Source: Dactylorhiza incarnata (lineage: Eukaryota > Streptophyta > Magnoliopsida > Asparagales > Orchidaceae). Taken from it: a DNA stretch of 64,000 nucleotides. Location of the stretch: the NCBI GenBank assembly GCA_033032865.1, contig JAWHQI010000327.1:310001-374000 (forward strand), read 5' to 3'. Shown piece after piece: positions 1 through 11,463 of the stretch; the first letter of the stretch is position 1, and every line of letters starts with the position of its first letter. The notes beneath the pieces are model-generated. The model had not been told where the DNA came from. It saw nothing but the letters and a program-made list of their open reading frames with translations, and ran no database searches. The translations under genes were made by a program, and so were the position numbers.

Positions 1-171
1 GCTGAAATTTCTCACGGAAGTGATTGTTTGGTAAATCTCTTACGCCATTATGTGTGACTTTATTCAGTTATAGTTCAAATATATGATATTTGTTAAGAAA
101 AAGGAATTGTTTTTTTTTACTTATTGTGTTGTTTTATGTAGAATTATGGTCAGATTGAGGCTAGAGAAATA

Positions 172-2221
172 ATGGGAAGCAGCAATACTCAAACTGATGA
201 AGCAATAAAACCCCTGAAAGGTCAGATATTTGGTTCAGTGGAAGAATTTGAGAATTTCTATAAAAGTTATGCACATCACGTTGGATTTAGTGTACGCAGT
301 TCGACCGCCACTACAAATAAAAATAATGAGCTGCAATATAAGTATTTTGTATGTTCAGAAGAAGGGTTTAAAGTTGAGAAAATACCTTTACGGCTTGCAT
401 CAAGGTAACAATCTATGCCGGAAATTATCCAATACAAGAGTCGGGTGTAACGCAAGTGCTAGTGTTAAGAGGACCAATGATGGAAAATATGTCTTGTTCA
501 CTTTTCATGAAGAGCATAATCATACACTATGCACCCCAAGAAAAAGATATTTTTTAAGATCAAATCGAAGAGTTACAGATGTCCAGAAGAACTTGTTAAA
601 TACATTAGGCCGAGTTAATATAGGGCCTACCCAAGCATTCCACATAATGAAGGAACAAGTTGGAGGGTATGAAAATGTTGGTTTCACCTGCATAGATGCC
701 AGGAATTATGTCAGAAACCTCAAAGCATTGATTGTTGATTCTGATGCTCAAATGTTCATACAAAACTTCAAGAAATTACAACAACAAAACCCCTCGTTCT
801 TCTATGCATATGAATTAGATGATGAAGATCATTTGAAACATGTATTTTGGTCTGATGGGATTTCTAGAAATAATTACTCTATGTTTGGTGATTTGCTATC
901 TTTTGATACCACATATAGTACAAATAAATATTCAATGATTTTTGCGCCATTCACTGGAATAAACCATCACAGATTATCTATTACCTTTGGTGCTGCGCTT
1001 CTTGCTAATGAAAAACTGAATCATTTTCCTGGTTATTTGAGAAATTTTTAGAATGCATGGGAGGCAATGAACCTGTATTGTAGTTACTAATTAAGACCCT
1101 GCAATGAGGAGTGCGTTGGAAAAATCATTTAAAATTGCAAAACACCGTTTTTGTATGTGGCATATAATGAAAAAACTATCTGAAAAAGTAGGTGGCAGTT
1201 TAAATGGTAATACACACTTTCAAATGCGCTTCAACACTTGTGTATAGAAATCCGAGACACCGGATGAGTTTGAAGTAAATTGGAATGCTATAATATTTGA
1301 TTTCGACTTATCAAACAATGATTGGCTATTGCACATGTTCAAGCTTCGCAAGATGTGGAAACTTTATGAACAATAAATTAACGGTTTGACAATGCAATGG
1401 AAGCTCAAAGACAAAGAGAATTAATGGCTGAGCACGACACATTGAATGGAAAGCCAGATATGAAAACAAGCTTAGAAATCGAGAAACATGCAAGTTCAAT
1501 ATACACACATAAGAACTTCTATATATTCCAAGAAGAATTATGGGCTTCATGTTTAAGTTGCGGGGTCAGAGGGTGTCAAGAATTTAGTGGTTCATGCATA
1601 TTCACCATTATTGATAGTTGTAAGCCGCCAAACGATAGATACAGAAAAGTTCTTTATAGTTCGTCGAACACAACTTGTAGCTGTAAAAAGTTTGAAACTC
1701 AAGGAACTCCATGTCGTCATATATTGTTAGTGTTGAAAGGACAAGGGATCAACGAAGTCCCAACATATTGCATAACTACTAGATGGAGTAAAATGGCTAA
1801 TCTCAATCCGCTATTTCAAAACCAAAATGTATTTGCAGAACAATCAGAAAGTGCGCGCAAAAGAAAATTAATCTCAAGCACATGGACCCAACTGTCTCGG
1901 TGTATGGAAATTGCCAAGTTAAAGGAGGAAGCTTTGATTGATTTAAGAAATTGTGCCTTCAGTTGGGAGAACCGAATGCGCGGAAATTATGATTGTCATG
2001 AAATAGATTCCAATTTTGCTTCATTGTCTGAATCCCAAATTCCAAACCAAATCGAGATATTTCCACCTAATTTTGCGAAAACAAAAGGTAGCGGTAAAAG
2101 ATTGAAAAGTGGAAAGGAGATATCCATTGAAATTAAACAAAAAACGATGCGTCCATGCAGAAATTGTGGGGAGCAAGCTTTACATGATAGTCGCAACTGT
2201 CCAAAGAAAAGAAGATTATAA
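172..2221 (+). pseudogene. FAR1-related (FRS/MULE-type) gene, broken
   Basis: FRS proteins are transposase-derived plant transcription regulators that act in the nucleus. The first piece (172-408) has a FAR1 DNA-binding start with FYKSYAHHVGFSVR and YFVCSEEGF. The frame then shifts near 380-420, and RVGCNAS plus EEHNHTL complete that zinc-binding domain. The transposase-like core follows, with LSFDTTYSTNKYSM around 900-930 and FCMWHIMKKL near 1150. A SWIM zinc finger (CSCKKF...CRH) lies near 1678-1718 and a CCHC-like knuckle (CRNCGEQALHDSRNC) at 2155-2199. Lesions are the early frameshift, a stop at 1049-1051, scrambled frame across 1052-1090 where the second catalytic Asp should be, and more stops near 1245 and 1375. 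A splice-acceptor-like TTTATGTAG at 133-141 precedes the ATG, so an upstream exon may lie outside the window. Host FRS gene and Mutator-like transposase cannot be separated. The family call is firm; a working gene is unlikely. Confidence 0.8.
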
Positions 2222-2788
2222 CATGTAAGTTTTCTTATATAGCAAACTTTCCATACCTGCTATATTTTGTTTTCAGTTTTCTTATATTTTTTTGTTCTCT
2301 ACTATGTAGCAAAATGGAAGGTTTTTTGGACGGAGCTGATCCAGACCCCCCTGACAAACTTACAAGATAGAAATTTTCATACAAAATCATATGTATGTTT
2401 TATGAGATTGCTGCAAATGGTGTATGCTTCTGTGCTTATTCAAAATGTAATACAATGTCTCATTTCTGAAATGCAGGAGGGCTTGCGATGCAGGAGGGCA
2501 GAGATGCAGGAGGCTTAAGATGGGAGCCCGCCAGACATCTGTTTTAGTTATTTAAGCTATCTGTGCCAGACATCTGTTGGGTTTTCTTAGATTGAAGATC
2601 TTATCAAACATGATTTGCTTTGCTCCTACAGCCTTCTGTTTGATTCTCACAATATGTTTGAAGAATTTAACCAACTTGCAGTTTTTTCCTAGTGCATCTA
2701 CATATAGCTATAGCAGCAACAAAACGAAACATTGCCAGTTTTATGTTTGAAACAATTGTTGTTTGCTTGCTGGATTGATTAGATGTGG
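2222..2788. other. Unassigned non-coding stretch
   Basis: AT-rich DNA after the FRS-like pseudogene. The only structure I see is a short run of GATGCAGGAGG-like units at about 2473-2518. The small open frames here have no recognisable domain. Confidence 0.5.
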
Positions 2789-3176
2789 TTAAAATTTTGT
2801 AGTTGAGAGAGCGTCGTTGTCAATGGTGATGGGCGTCGAGGAGAGAGCGGCGCGGAAGGAAGAGGGCGCGCCGGGAGAGAGGTGTCGCGGGAGGGAGAGA
2901 ACGCCGGCAGAGGGCTGCCGCCGAGAGGAAGTGAGCGCCGTCGCCGGGAGAGGACTGCCGCCGGGAGGGAGAGAGCGCCGTTGGCGGGAGAGGGCTGCCA
3001 TCAGGAAGCGAGAGAGCTCGTTCACGGGAGGGAAAGAGGGCTGCCGTCGGAAGGGAGAGAGCTCGTTCGGGAGGGAGAAGGGTTGTTCCGCGGGAAATGA
3101 AATCGCGCCGCGGGAGGGATTACGCGTGAAGAAGAAGAAATCGCGAATCAAGAAAATGGACGGTCGGATCAGCTAA
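2789..3176. repeat. Purine-rich, GC-rich imperfect repeat
   Basis: A 390-base block of degenerate GGGAGAGAG / GCCGCCGGGAGG units. It leaves open frames on both strands, but these are low-complexity R/E/G or P/S products with no domain, so they are composition artefacts. The block may be a 5'-leader or microsatellite region. Confidence 0.65.
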
Positions 3177-3240
3177 TTCGCACCTTCGCATATAATTTCA
3201 GCCCTATATCTATACAATATATATAAAGTTATTCTGCATT

Positions 3241-3760
3241 GCTACAGTACCCTCCTGTCCGTCGCCGTTGCTACAGTAACCTCCTGTCCGTCGCAATTCA
3301 GCGGTGTTAAAATCGCCTCCTGCGCCTTCTTCAATTCGTTCCTATCCATAGACGGCAAGCTTCGTTCTGCTTCGCTCGCTGATTCTCCGCGCATCTCGGG
3401 ATCGCCGGCAAGCTCTGTGTTTTGTCCACCGCGCTTTAAAGTCGCGGGAGAGCCTTGCTTCGTTTCATTTCCGCCGCCCTCCTCTCGCCGTGTCTCGCGA
3501 TTTTTTCTTCGCACTCCTCTCGCCGTCGCTCCTGCCGCCGCCCTCCTCTCGCTGAGTTCTATCGACTCGAGGAATGGCCCTCCTTCGCGCTCCATCTCTC
3601 CCGCGAAGTCTCTCGGTAGGTTTTCAATTTCCGCCGTCGTTTTCTTCTCCTCCAGCTCTGGCATGAGTCACCTGCGAGGGTTTTGCCATTGGCCGTTTGC
3701 CGTCGCCCGTCGGCCGTCCGTCGCCCGTCCGTCGCCCGTCGGCCGGTAGGTTTTCGATTA
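3241..3760. repeat. Leader-like CT-rich repeats, copy 1
   Basis: The block opens with a roughly 29-base unit present twice (GCTACAGTA...CTCCTGTCCGTCGC, 3241-3298). The segment 3297-3381 follows and recurs, diverged, at 4676-4764 (shared GCGGTGTTAAAATCGC and ATAGACGGCAAGCTTCGTTC). Near 3680-3750 there is a tandem of CGTCGCCCGTCGGCCGTC. Pyrimidine-rich composition with CTC/TCGC runs resembles a plant 5' untranslated region. The open frame 3417-3749 is low complexity and not called. Confidence 0.5.
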
Positions 3761-4130
3761 CATTTTTTTCTTCCGTTAATGCTTTCTGATTTCGTTTTCT
3801 TCTCCTCCACCTCTGCTCCCCACAGGGTTTTCATTCGCCTTAGCTTGAAATCGCCGGAGTCGCCGTCACTTGGAATCGCCGGCGAGCCTCCCTAAACTCT
3901 GGGTAACTTTCTCATATTTATAGTACTCTATATCCTCTTTACAGCTTATTCGAGTTAGAAATGGTTTTTTTTTTTGCAAATCTTGCATACCTGAGCATTG
4001 CTTGCCATTTTTCGGCCTCTCTTCATCATTTGCCCAAAATGCTAATAAGGCCATGAATTGACCTTGCTTGGCAGTCTGCTTCAGATGAAGTATTGATTAT
4101 CTGGTTAGGGAATAATACTTATGCAGCGGG

Positions 4131-4306
4131 TAAGTCTATAAAGTAGTTGTTATGCTACCTGACAATTAGATATGGAGTCTTGATTGCATTCATGCTTTAT
4201 ATATCTTGACTCTATATAATAACTTACTTGCACTTGCAGTGTAAAGTAAGTCTATAAAGTAGTTGTTATGCTACCTGACAATTAGATATGAAGTCTTCAT
4301 TGCAGC
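4131..4306 (+). repeat. Direct repeat of about 60 bases
   Basis: The segment beginning TAAGTCTATAAAGTAGTTG at 4131 recurs at 4247, offset 116 bases. Both copies then run into similar text with GCATTCATGCTTTA or CAAATTCATGCTTTA. This is a local duplication in non-coding DNA. Confidence 0.75.
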
Positions 4307-4599
4307 CTCATCAAATTCATGCTTTAGAGCACTTGGTGGCACTGAGTGGTTCAATATCATTTGGTGTGAAATCATGTCCTCACCTTTATGTTAGATCAAA
4401 AGCACACATTCTCCTCAAAAATATTAATTGCCCTGCTCCTAACTCTGCCCTCCATTAAAAAAGGGACTTGCAAGGGTATTGACAAGATCCATATCCTTGG
4501 CTGGAACTATGGTGGATATCACAGCAAACAACATTGAAAACGACATCTAGGGTGATGTTGGCTTAGGAACCCTACCAAATACTTGCTGCTTACCTGGGA

Positions 4600-5100
4600 T
4601 TGGTCAGCTGGCATTATAAGTGGATTAGCAATTCCTCGCCCAAGCCGACCGCTCTCCTTCCCTCATCGTCTATGTCGGAATTCCGCGGTGTTAAAATCGC
4701 GTGGCTTCTCCACTCTGCTTCGCTCGCTCCATAGACGGCAAGCTTCGTTCTGCTTCGCTCGCAACTCAGCGCTTTATTTCCTCCTCCCCTGCCCTAGGAA
4801 TTTCTTCTCGCTGCGCCATCGCTGCGCCATCGCCATCGGTGCTGCGTATCTTCCGTGCCCTAACTCTCCCTTCCTGCGCATCGCTATCGGCGATTTCACC
4901 GGCAGTAGTCGCCGCTCCGGCATCTTCACCGCATGTTCCTCTTCCGTGCCCTGCCTCTCTCTTCCTGCGCATCGCGATCGGAGAATTCGCCGGCGACTGC
5001 CTCCATCTCCGCTGCGAGCCTTTCATTGCTCTGCCCTTCCTCCCCTTCCCTGGACCGACCCCCCTTCTCACAATTCCTGCAGTTTACACTTTTATGGTTG
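4600..5100 (+). other. Leader-like CT-rich segment upstream of eIF4A exons, copy 2
   Basis: Pyrimidine-rich stretch with the second copy of the 3297-3381 repeat (4676-4764). It ends in a motif (TTTCATTGCTCTGCCCTTCC, near 5021) that recurs at 5748-5880. It is followed by T-rich DNA ending TTTATTTCAG (5151-5160), a plausible splice acceptor. Its position before the eIF4A start codon suggests an eIF4A-type 5' untranslated exon and leader intron, but that is inference. The overlapping open frames are low complexity. Confidence 0.4.
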
Positions 5101-5345
5101 ATTAACTGATATGGTTGTATTTTATTATCTTTCTTTTGTTTTTTGTTCTCTTTATTTCAGTTGGCAAATCTACTTCTTGATTTGTTTATTATAATCTCCA
5201 TAGTACATCCTTTGGAGTGCAATGTTGTAATTTCATCAGTGTGCTTTCTGAAGTTCATTTTTGCTACAAATAGATTCTTCTATCATACTATGTAACTGTT
5301 TTTATAATGTCATTCTTCTCATATTGCATTTTTTTCTTTTCTACA

Positions 5346-5604
5346 ATGGCAGGACTTGCACCCGAAGGCTCTCAGTTTGATGGTCAACAATATGACTCAA
5401 AAATGAACGAACTGTATTAATTCTTCCAACTTCATAAATAATATTTTCTGTCCTGTTTAATATAGAAATTTATTAGAATTTATGTGGGTGAGTGCAGGCT
5501 TACATCTGATGGCCAGGACTTTTTTACATCTTATGATGAGGTGTATGAGAGCTTTGATTCCATGAATCTTCAGGAAAATCTTCTGAGAGGCATTTATGCC
5601 TATG
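5346..5604 (+). pseudogene. EIF4A: eIF4A N-terminal gene fragment (two exons)
   Basis: eIF4A is the DEAD-box RNA helicase of the cap-binding translation complex. Exon 1 (5346-5413) starts at ATG and encodes MAGLAPEGSQFD and KMNEL. A GT intron (5414-5497) ends in GTGCAG. Exon 2 (5498-5604) continues in frame with [17 protein letters not shown] and [14 protein letters not shown], then a GT donor at 5605. This matches the conserved start of plant eIF4A (about 60 residues), including what I recall as the usual splice position after IYAYG. The following exons (Q motif, Walker A, DEAD box) are absent, so no helicase can be made. Splice junctions and frame are preserved, so this was copied from genomic DNA, not from mRNA. 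Identity is confident; the fragment is a dead or captured piece. Confidence 0.85.
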
Positions 5605-5737
5605 GTATGCTGATCATAAATCCTACTTTTACCACGTGTCAAATACCTTCTAACTAAAATGATAAAACTCACTTTGGTTTAGTTAGAGGCATTATATATA
5701 TGTAGGATATATGTACATTAGCGCGTGTGTGTGTGTA

Positions 5738-5880
5738 GATACGAGCATCTTTCATTGCTCTGCCTACTACCGATTAATTGTCTAAGCTTCCATTAGTCCT
5801 TCATTTCTCTGCCTACTATCGACTGATTGTCTAAGCTTTCATTGCTCTGCCTTCCTCCCCTTCCCTGAACCGAACTCACT
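5738..5880 (+). repeat. Repeated leader pieces after the eIF4A fragment
   Basis: Three imperfect copies of a CATTGCTCTGCC...GTCTAAGCTT unit (about 46 bases). The last runs into CTTCCTCCCCTTCCCTG as at 5036-5056. So part of the presumed leader is present again downstream of the eIF4A exons. The block opens with TACGAGCATCT, which also forms one end of the foldback element at 6972-7417. Confidence 0.6.
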
Positions 5881-6811
5881 CTTCTCCCGCTAGGGCCACC
5901 CTCGCAATCCATGTTCGAGATGCTCTTCTCGAGGGGTTTTGCTCTTCTGTTGAATTACAGCGCTGGATTCTTTGATCGAAAATTTACTGTTCTCTGATGC
6001 TTTTTGCTCTTCGCTTTTCATCATTGGACTGGGTTTTCTCATCCAAAGGTTTTAACTGGAAACTTAATCCCTTGCTGCAGTTCAAATGTTGGCTAAGTTT
6101 CTTACTTTCTTATGTATATATATATATCTCCTATTTCTTGGTTTTTGCATAAAAAATCGATAACGTAATGGAATGTTGTTTCGTAGTTTGATTTTCTTTG
6201 TTTTTATAAGGATTATCTTCTTATTTTTATTCTTTTTGTGAAGGTAAGTTTTATTTTTATGAGATGCTCATAATGTGTTTTATAAAATGTCCAAATGAGA
6301 TATGAGTTCTTAAAATAGAATTATCTTAGTGATAGCTGATAAATACTAATTATGTTTTAATTTATGCATCACTTTTGGTTCATATTGAACCTTAATCCTT
6401 AGGTATTACTTTGTGCTCACTCACAAGCGCGCGCATACACACACACACACGCATAAAACATTGATATTGCCATGCTTGCTTCGACAATACTAATCTTATA
6501 CTCGCTAAAAGATCATAGAAACAAAAAAAATGACGCAATCACAATAATCTTATAACAACCGGAAAACTTTGGACGTACGTGCGAGAACTCCATAATCTCT
6601 GCTACATGACGTAATGGAATGTTTTTTCTTATTTTGGGGCTCTTGAGAACAATAAGATAATTGTTTATGCTGTCACTCTACATTTTACTTCAAAATATCA
6701 ACTACATGAGATTTCTCATTTGCAGATTGTTAATAGAGTAATTAAATGAGCTCGATTTACAAATTTAAACTCTGTTTAATATTAATTTGCCTTTAACTTA
6801 ATGACACATAG
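5881..6811. other. Unassigned AT-rich stretch
   Basis: No gene or domain recognised. There is a short CA microsatellite near 6427-6452. The later eIF4A exons were looked for here and not found. Confidence 0.5.
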
Positions 6812-6908
6812 AAGCAAGATGCTCAATCCAGAAAAGTGGTTGTCAGCTTTTGATAGTGACGGAAAGGTTCTAGGCTTTCGGAAAGCACTTAAACTGATCA
6901 TATTGGGA
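6812..6908 (+). pseudogene. Single exon of a probable TBC/RabGAP-domain protein
   Basis: TBC proteins are GTPase-activating proteins for Rab GTPases in membrane traffic. This exon has an AG acceptor (6810-6811) and a GT donor (6909-6910). It encodes NPEKWLSAFDSDGK and FRKALKLIILG, which resembles the segment just before the conserved GGVDPSIR of plant TBC domains. The next intron appears to end at TTTCTAG (6970), immediately before a foldback element, so the expected following exon is missing. It is in the same orientation as the eIF4A exons 1.2 kb upstream but comes from an unrelated gene. The match is from memory of the family. Confidence 0.55.
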
Positions 6909-6971
6909 GTAAGCTCATTTTAGTAGATTATGTCTTGGTCTTTACATTTGCTGTTTATATTTCTTTCTAGA

Positions 6972-7417
6972 GTACGATTATCTTCGCACGGGCTACGCCC
7001 GTGCTCGATGCTCTTCGCTTCGACAGTACCTTAGCATCGACGGTATCTCCGCCCAAACTCGGCCGCTCTACGACGCTCGCCGGATTGACATTGCATTGGT
7101 GGCACCGTTGCCCCGCGCGGCGGTACCCCCGCCTCGACAGAGTTTCGGCACAACGGCGCTCCCGCCGCTCACGAACCCCGGTGCGCAAGAAAAAAATCGT
7201 ACGGGGGAGAGCACCGGTGTTCGCGAGCGGCGGGAGCGCCGTTGTGCCGAAACTCTGTCGAGGCGGGGGTACCGCCGCGTGGGGCAACGGTGCCACCAAT
7301 GCAATGTCAATCCGGCGAGCATCGTAGAGCGGCCGAGTTTGGGCGGAGGTACCGTCGATGCTAAGGTACTGTCGAAGCGAAGAGCATCGAGCACGGGCGT
7401 ACGTGCGAAGATGCTCG
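6972..7417. mobile_element. Foldback element (long near-perfect palindrome)
   Basis: Two arms of about 215-220 bases form an inverted repeat centred near 7197. Proof is that mirrored open frames on opposite strands (7001-7327 plus and 7068-7394 minus) encode almost the same peptide, both starting MLDALRFDSTLAST. The outer ends are ATCTTCGCACG and CGTGCGAAGATGCTCG. The right end abuts a TA-repeat, so a TA target duplication is possible but cannot be proven. GC-rich, unlike its surroundings. It fits a foldback or MITE-type element with no transposase. The open frames inside are by-products of the palindrome. Confidence 0.75.
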
Positions 7418-7568
7418 TATATATATATGTATATATATAAGTATTAAAATTTATAAATTTAGAGTCCCAAATATTTAAGACTCGGGCGCATGCTTATAGG
7501 TTATTTGAGCTCATATATACCATAGTCTCCATTATGTAGTTTGCGGAGCCTCTAACATACAATTTGAT

Positions 7569-7908
7569 AATTTTGGTAAGAACTTGAAGATTTCATTTTC
7601 TCTTTGTTACAAACATCTTTTGACTCGAATTTTTAGAAAAAGTTCTTACCAAAATTACAATAACGTGCACCCAAATCTTCAAGTTGTAACGAAGAGAAAA
7701 TGAAATCTTTCATGACCCCGAAAGGAGCTAAGCTTTGCAAAATCAAATTGGTGCAAAAATCAAATTTTGTAAAAATAACTTTGCCTTATAGGATTCAACT
7801 TTGCCTTAATAGGATTCATGACCCCAATTTGATTTTGTCTGGCTATGATTCAACTTTGCCTTAATAGGATTTATAAAAGTTGAATCATAGCCCGACAAAA
7901 TCAAATTG
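7569..7908. repeat. Shuffled inverted-repeat cluster
   Basis: Contains 33-base arms at 7825-7857 and 7876-7908 with one mismatch (CAATTTGATTTTGTC...). A second pair, AATTTTGGTAAGAACT near 7569-7584, matches AGTTCTTACCAAAATT at 7641-7656. A third pair is built on GATTTCATTTTCTCTT. The unit ACTTTGCCTTAATAGGATT also recurs. Likely a decayed foldback MITE. Confidence 0.6.
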
Positions 7909-8573
7909 GTGCAAAAAAAAGTAGGTATACCTTTTGATCGTGTGAGATAGGGGAACGATGCCCTCCTAGGGTGCCACTACCATCGACCCTCCCAATGCCC
8001 ATGGCTCAATATACGGCCCCTAGGTTCACCTTACTATGAGTACATTTTCGGCTTCTAATTACCCTGACACTCAATTTTTTTTTATGTAATTTATCCTTTA
8101 AAAATGCACTTTTCTAAACTATTGCGGCTTCTACATGCCCCATATTTTGTAAACAATTTGTGACAAATTTCTATTTATAGAGACAAATATTCTTAATATA
8201 AATATGGCGAGTCAATAATTTCTCAACACCCCAAACTTAGGAGTAGCATTATATGAGAAGGGATGAAGATCGGAAGTCCAAAAGGGTTATCCAATGGCTA
8301 GCACCGCGCTTGGTGTTGCTTGCCCATTGAAGATTGTGGTTTAGGGGTATCATTTACGGGGTGAAAGGAGCTTGAGGCAAAATAGGCTAGGTAATTAGGG
8401 GACAAGCCCCCCAAAAGGATCACAAAATGATATATAGTCGGAGAATTACATGCTCACAAGAGGAGCACCTAACTTTAATAAAATATGAAAAAGGGCACAA
8501 TACATACTTAGTGTAAACATTCATTCTATCAAACGACATTCATTCTATCAAACGAGGGGGTCTCTAAACATAA
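7909..8573. other. Unassigned stretch
   Basis: No gene recognised. The only repeat is a short direct duplication of ATTCATTCTATCAAACGA at about 8520-8553. Confidence 0.4.
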
Positions 8574-9330
8574 TATGCGGGCTCCGCAGTGTCACCATCC
8601 CCATTGTTGGAACAGAGAATTCGATTCACGGAGTTTGGACCCCAAAAAGGGTGTTGCTCTCCCCTTACTTCTAGTGAGCGAGAACTAACGACCGGGCACT
8701 CGGAATCGAGGGCACTCACAAGGAGACCTTATCCCCAAAACAGACCCTTGAGCTGCAGCGAGGAGGTCCCGCCACAAACCCGAAAGATCTAAGGATCTTC
8801 CCCTCCCAAATCAAGACTACGCTCGGTACCTCAGAAAAGTAGAGAGCAAGAAAGAAGAAGTTCTCTCTAGACATCAGAAATCAGAATCCTTTTCTAAGGT
8901 GCATATGAGGGTCTATTTATAGGATTCTGGATATGGTCTGCAGATAACGGTATCCGCCTTTTGGTTTCTTTTAACCGAAACCCAAAATGATCTGCGGATA
9001 GCGAAAACCTGTTATTAGAAAATACTAGAGGCAGACCACAAAAATTCTTGATGAGTGCTTTCCATTGGTGCACTCGCCCAGGGAGTCGAATGCTCCTACC
9101 GAGTTGGGTACTCGCACTCACTCGCCCTTACTGCCAGAGGCTAGATATTCTCTCAGGATGCATGGTCTCCGCCTCCTTTCCTAAGACATGCGAGCCCCTT
9201 ATGAGTCGCAGGACTCGCCCCTCCATCCCAGCACCCGAGCGAGTGCTGCATCTCGCAGGGAGCTGCACTCGCTCTAGCTCAGGTGCATTCGTCGATAAAC
9301 ATGGGTCGACTCGCCAAATATAGGGTTATA
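8574..9330 (-). mobile_element. LTR-like segment A (reverse orientation)
   Basis: Read on the minus strand it has a promoter-like CCTATAAATAGACCCTCAT (near 8908-8926) followed by a transcribed-leader-like stretch with GATCTTTCGGGTTTGTGG. Diverged versions of both, in the same order, occur on the plus strand at 12588-12600 and 12771-12790. The two segments are therefore copies of one LTR family in opposite directions. No internal retroelement coding region is attached. Confidence 0.5.
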
Positions 9331-10682
9331 CACCCATGGATCTCGCTACTCTAAAACTAAGATCAACCACCATATTAGTCATAAAAACTAAGTGATCTCA
9401 CTCCATTAAACATCTTATATGCTTCAAGGGTGGGTTGAATATGCGAACCATGATGCAACTAGTGTCAGAATAACAATATGACAAAATATATTAACAACAT
9501 AAGTATATAAACAAGGTATAGTAAATGCAATAAAAGTGCAATAAGAAGAGGATCTAAATATGGAGATTTCGCACCACACTCTAACCCTAAATGTCTGTTG
9601 TAACATCTTTACCATGACCCAACATAAACATTCAGTCATGGTCTATCAAATATGATATAACATAAACCATAATCATTATTATCATTACATTTGTCGTTAT
9701 CAGCGTTAAAATTAATAAGTCGACACTACATTCTATGTCCGTTTAATGCTAGCCACTTCTTCTTGTGTAGCAAACAAATAAGCTTCACCGGGGGAGGATT
9801 TAACTAACTAACCTCAACACGGTATGAAACCGTAGTTTCAACCATGATAGTAAATGAACAAAATGCCCAACAATGATCCTCCAACCTCTCTCAGGACACA
9901 CTGGGCCCACACAAAAAAAGTCCTAATACGTCGGCCTAATTGGGTCGAATTAGGCCATCCTTGTTTAAATAGAAGCTGGAATAGTTGACCATGGTCAACA
10001 CAAACATGATGGGAATTGGAGGGTTAGCAAACAATTTTTTTTATCGTTGGTATTTTCTCCCCAATGGAGATGGAGCAAAAACGACCAAACAAACAGAGCC
10101 TGAAATGACATGAGGGAAGCACCCACGATAGGTCCCCAAAGCAAGGCAAGATTATGCACAAGTTCATTTGCCACAAAATGTGATCAATTTTGTGCGAATC
10201 CAATGGGTGCACTCAAATAGAGCCCGAACCTTTATGAATGAGGTACATCCCAAATTGGGGTGACCAATTAAAGGCCTCACTAACATATAACCCACCCCAA
10301 ATTGTGGTGGGTGCTCGGTCATTAGGTATATAGGAATCAACTGAGTCATAAAACATGTTCGAGTCCACAAACCTCAATATACAACCAAGCATTATCAAAA
10401 TCCAATATGGTAGTCACTTGGCACTTCGACCTCAGTGGGCACCCTAGATGCGGCCTACTACATAGTGCAAGTCATGCATGGGCCCAATCACCTCAAATCG
10501 GGCTCCGATCGAGGTAGTCCCAATTGGGTCCACTCCATTCAGAGCCTGAATACATCGTAGTGGGGCTTGATCCAAATTAGAATGCACCGAGGATCAAAAT
10601 CATATTGACAAATTCTCAATTGGAATTGGCCCCACTTAATTGGGTCCAAGGGACCCTCAGACCCAAAGCGACCTGCCGATCT

Positions 10683-10790
10683 GAATCATCATGTATCGAA
10701 TCAATTAGCTGCCCACACTTTGAATCATCATGTCTCGAATCCAATTAGCTGTCCATGCTTTGAATCATCATGTCTCGAGTCCACAAGAAA
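10683..10790 (+). repeat. Tandem repeat, about 40-base unit
   Basis: Two full copies and one partial copy of a unit beginning GAATCATCATGT and containing CAATTAGCTG. Confidence 0.7.
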
Positions 10791-11463
10791 CATGGCTTAA
10801 TGCATTAGGGACGAGTCGCACTCGATTGGGAGCCACCAATGTCCAATTTGGCTCGGGTGACCCAATTGGGCAGAGTGTACCAAAAATAGGTATACCTAAG
10901 GTCACCCAAGTTTGTGCCAACCATAATCAAGCTCAGTTGAACCATATACAAATGTGGCACCGAGATGGGACAATCAACAACTGATAGTAATGACAATCCT
11001 CATCATGAGCCATTGGATCATGCATGGATTGGTAATAGCCACCATTAGGTGGGGCTCCATCATCTTCTAACCGATGATAGCCATAGTAACGAACCTCCTG
11101 ATAAGGTGGCGAGAGGTCCCCACATCTCCTTGCTCGACGGCAACACCACTACCGCCCATATAGAGAAGATGGATGGAGAGAGATCTCTCTTTCTCCAGAT
11201 CATGCTAGGGAGGAGCTCCATCCCCTACCAATCGCGACAATGATGGTTAATCCTTGGGGCAATGGCCCAAGGGGGTATACCACCAAGTTTGGTTGAAGTT
11301 GGAAGTGTTGCTGCCTTGATCTAAAACAATAGGTCGAGATCTAGAGAGAGATAAATTTATTTCTCTAGCTTTGACCTATGATATGTTCCTTTTTTATTTA
11401 GTCATGTTAAATGTCATCATTAACTGTATAGTGGCCCCATGTCCTACGGTGGCAGCTCCACAA

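Noticed and set aside
7001..7394. Overlapping 108-110-codon open frames on both strands
   Set aside because: They mirror each other because of the palindrome and have no domain.
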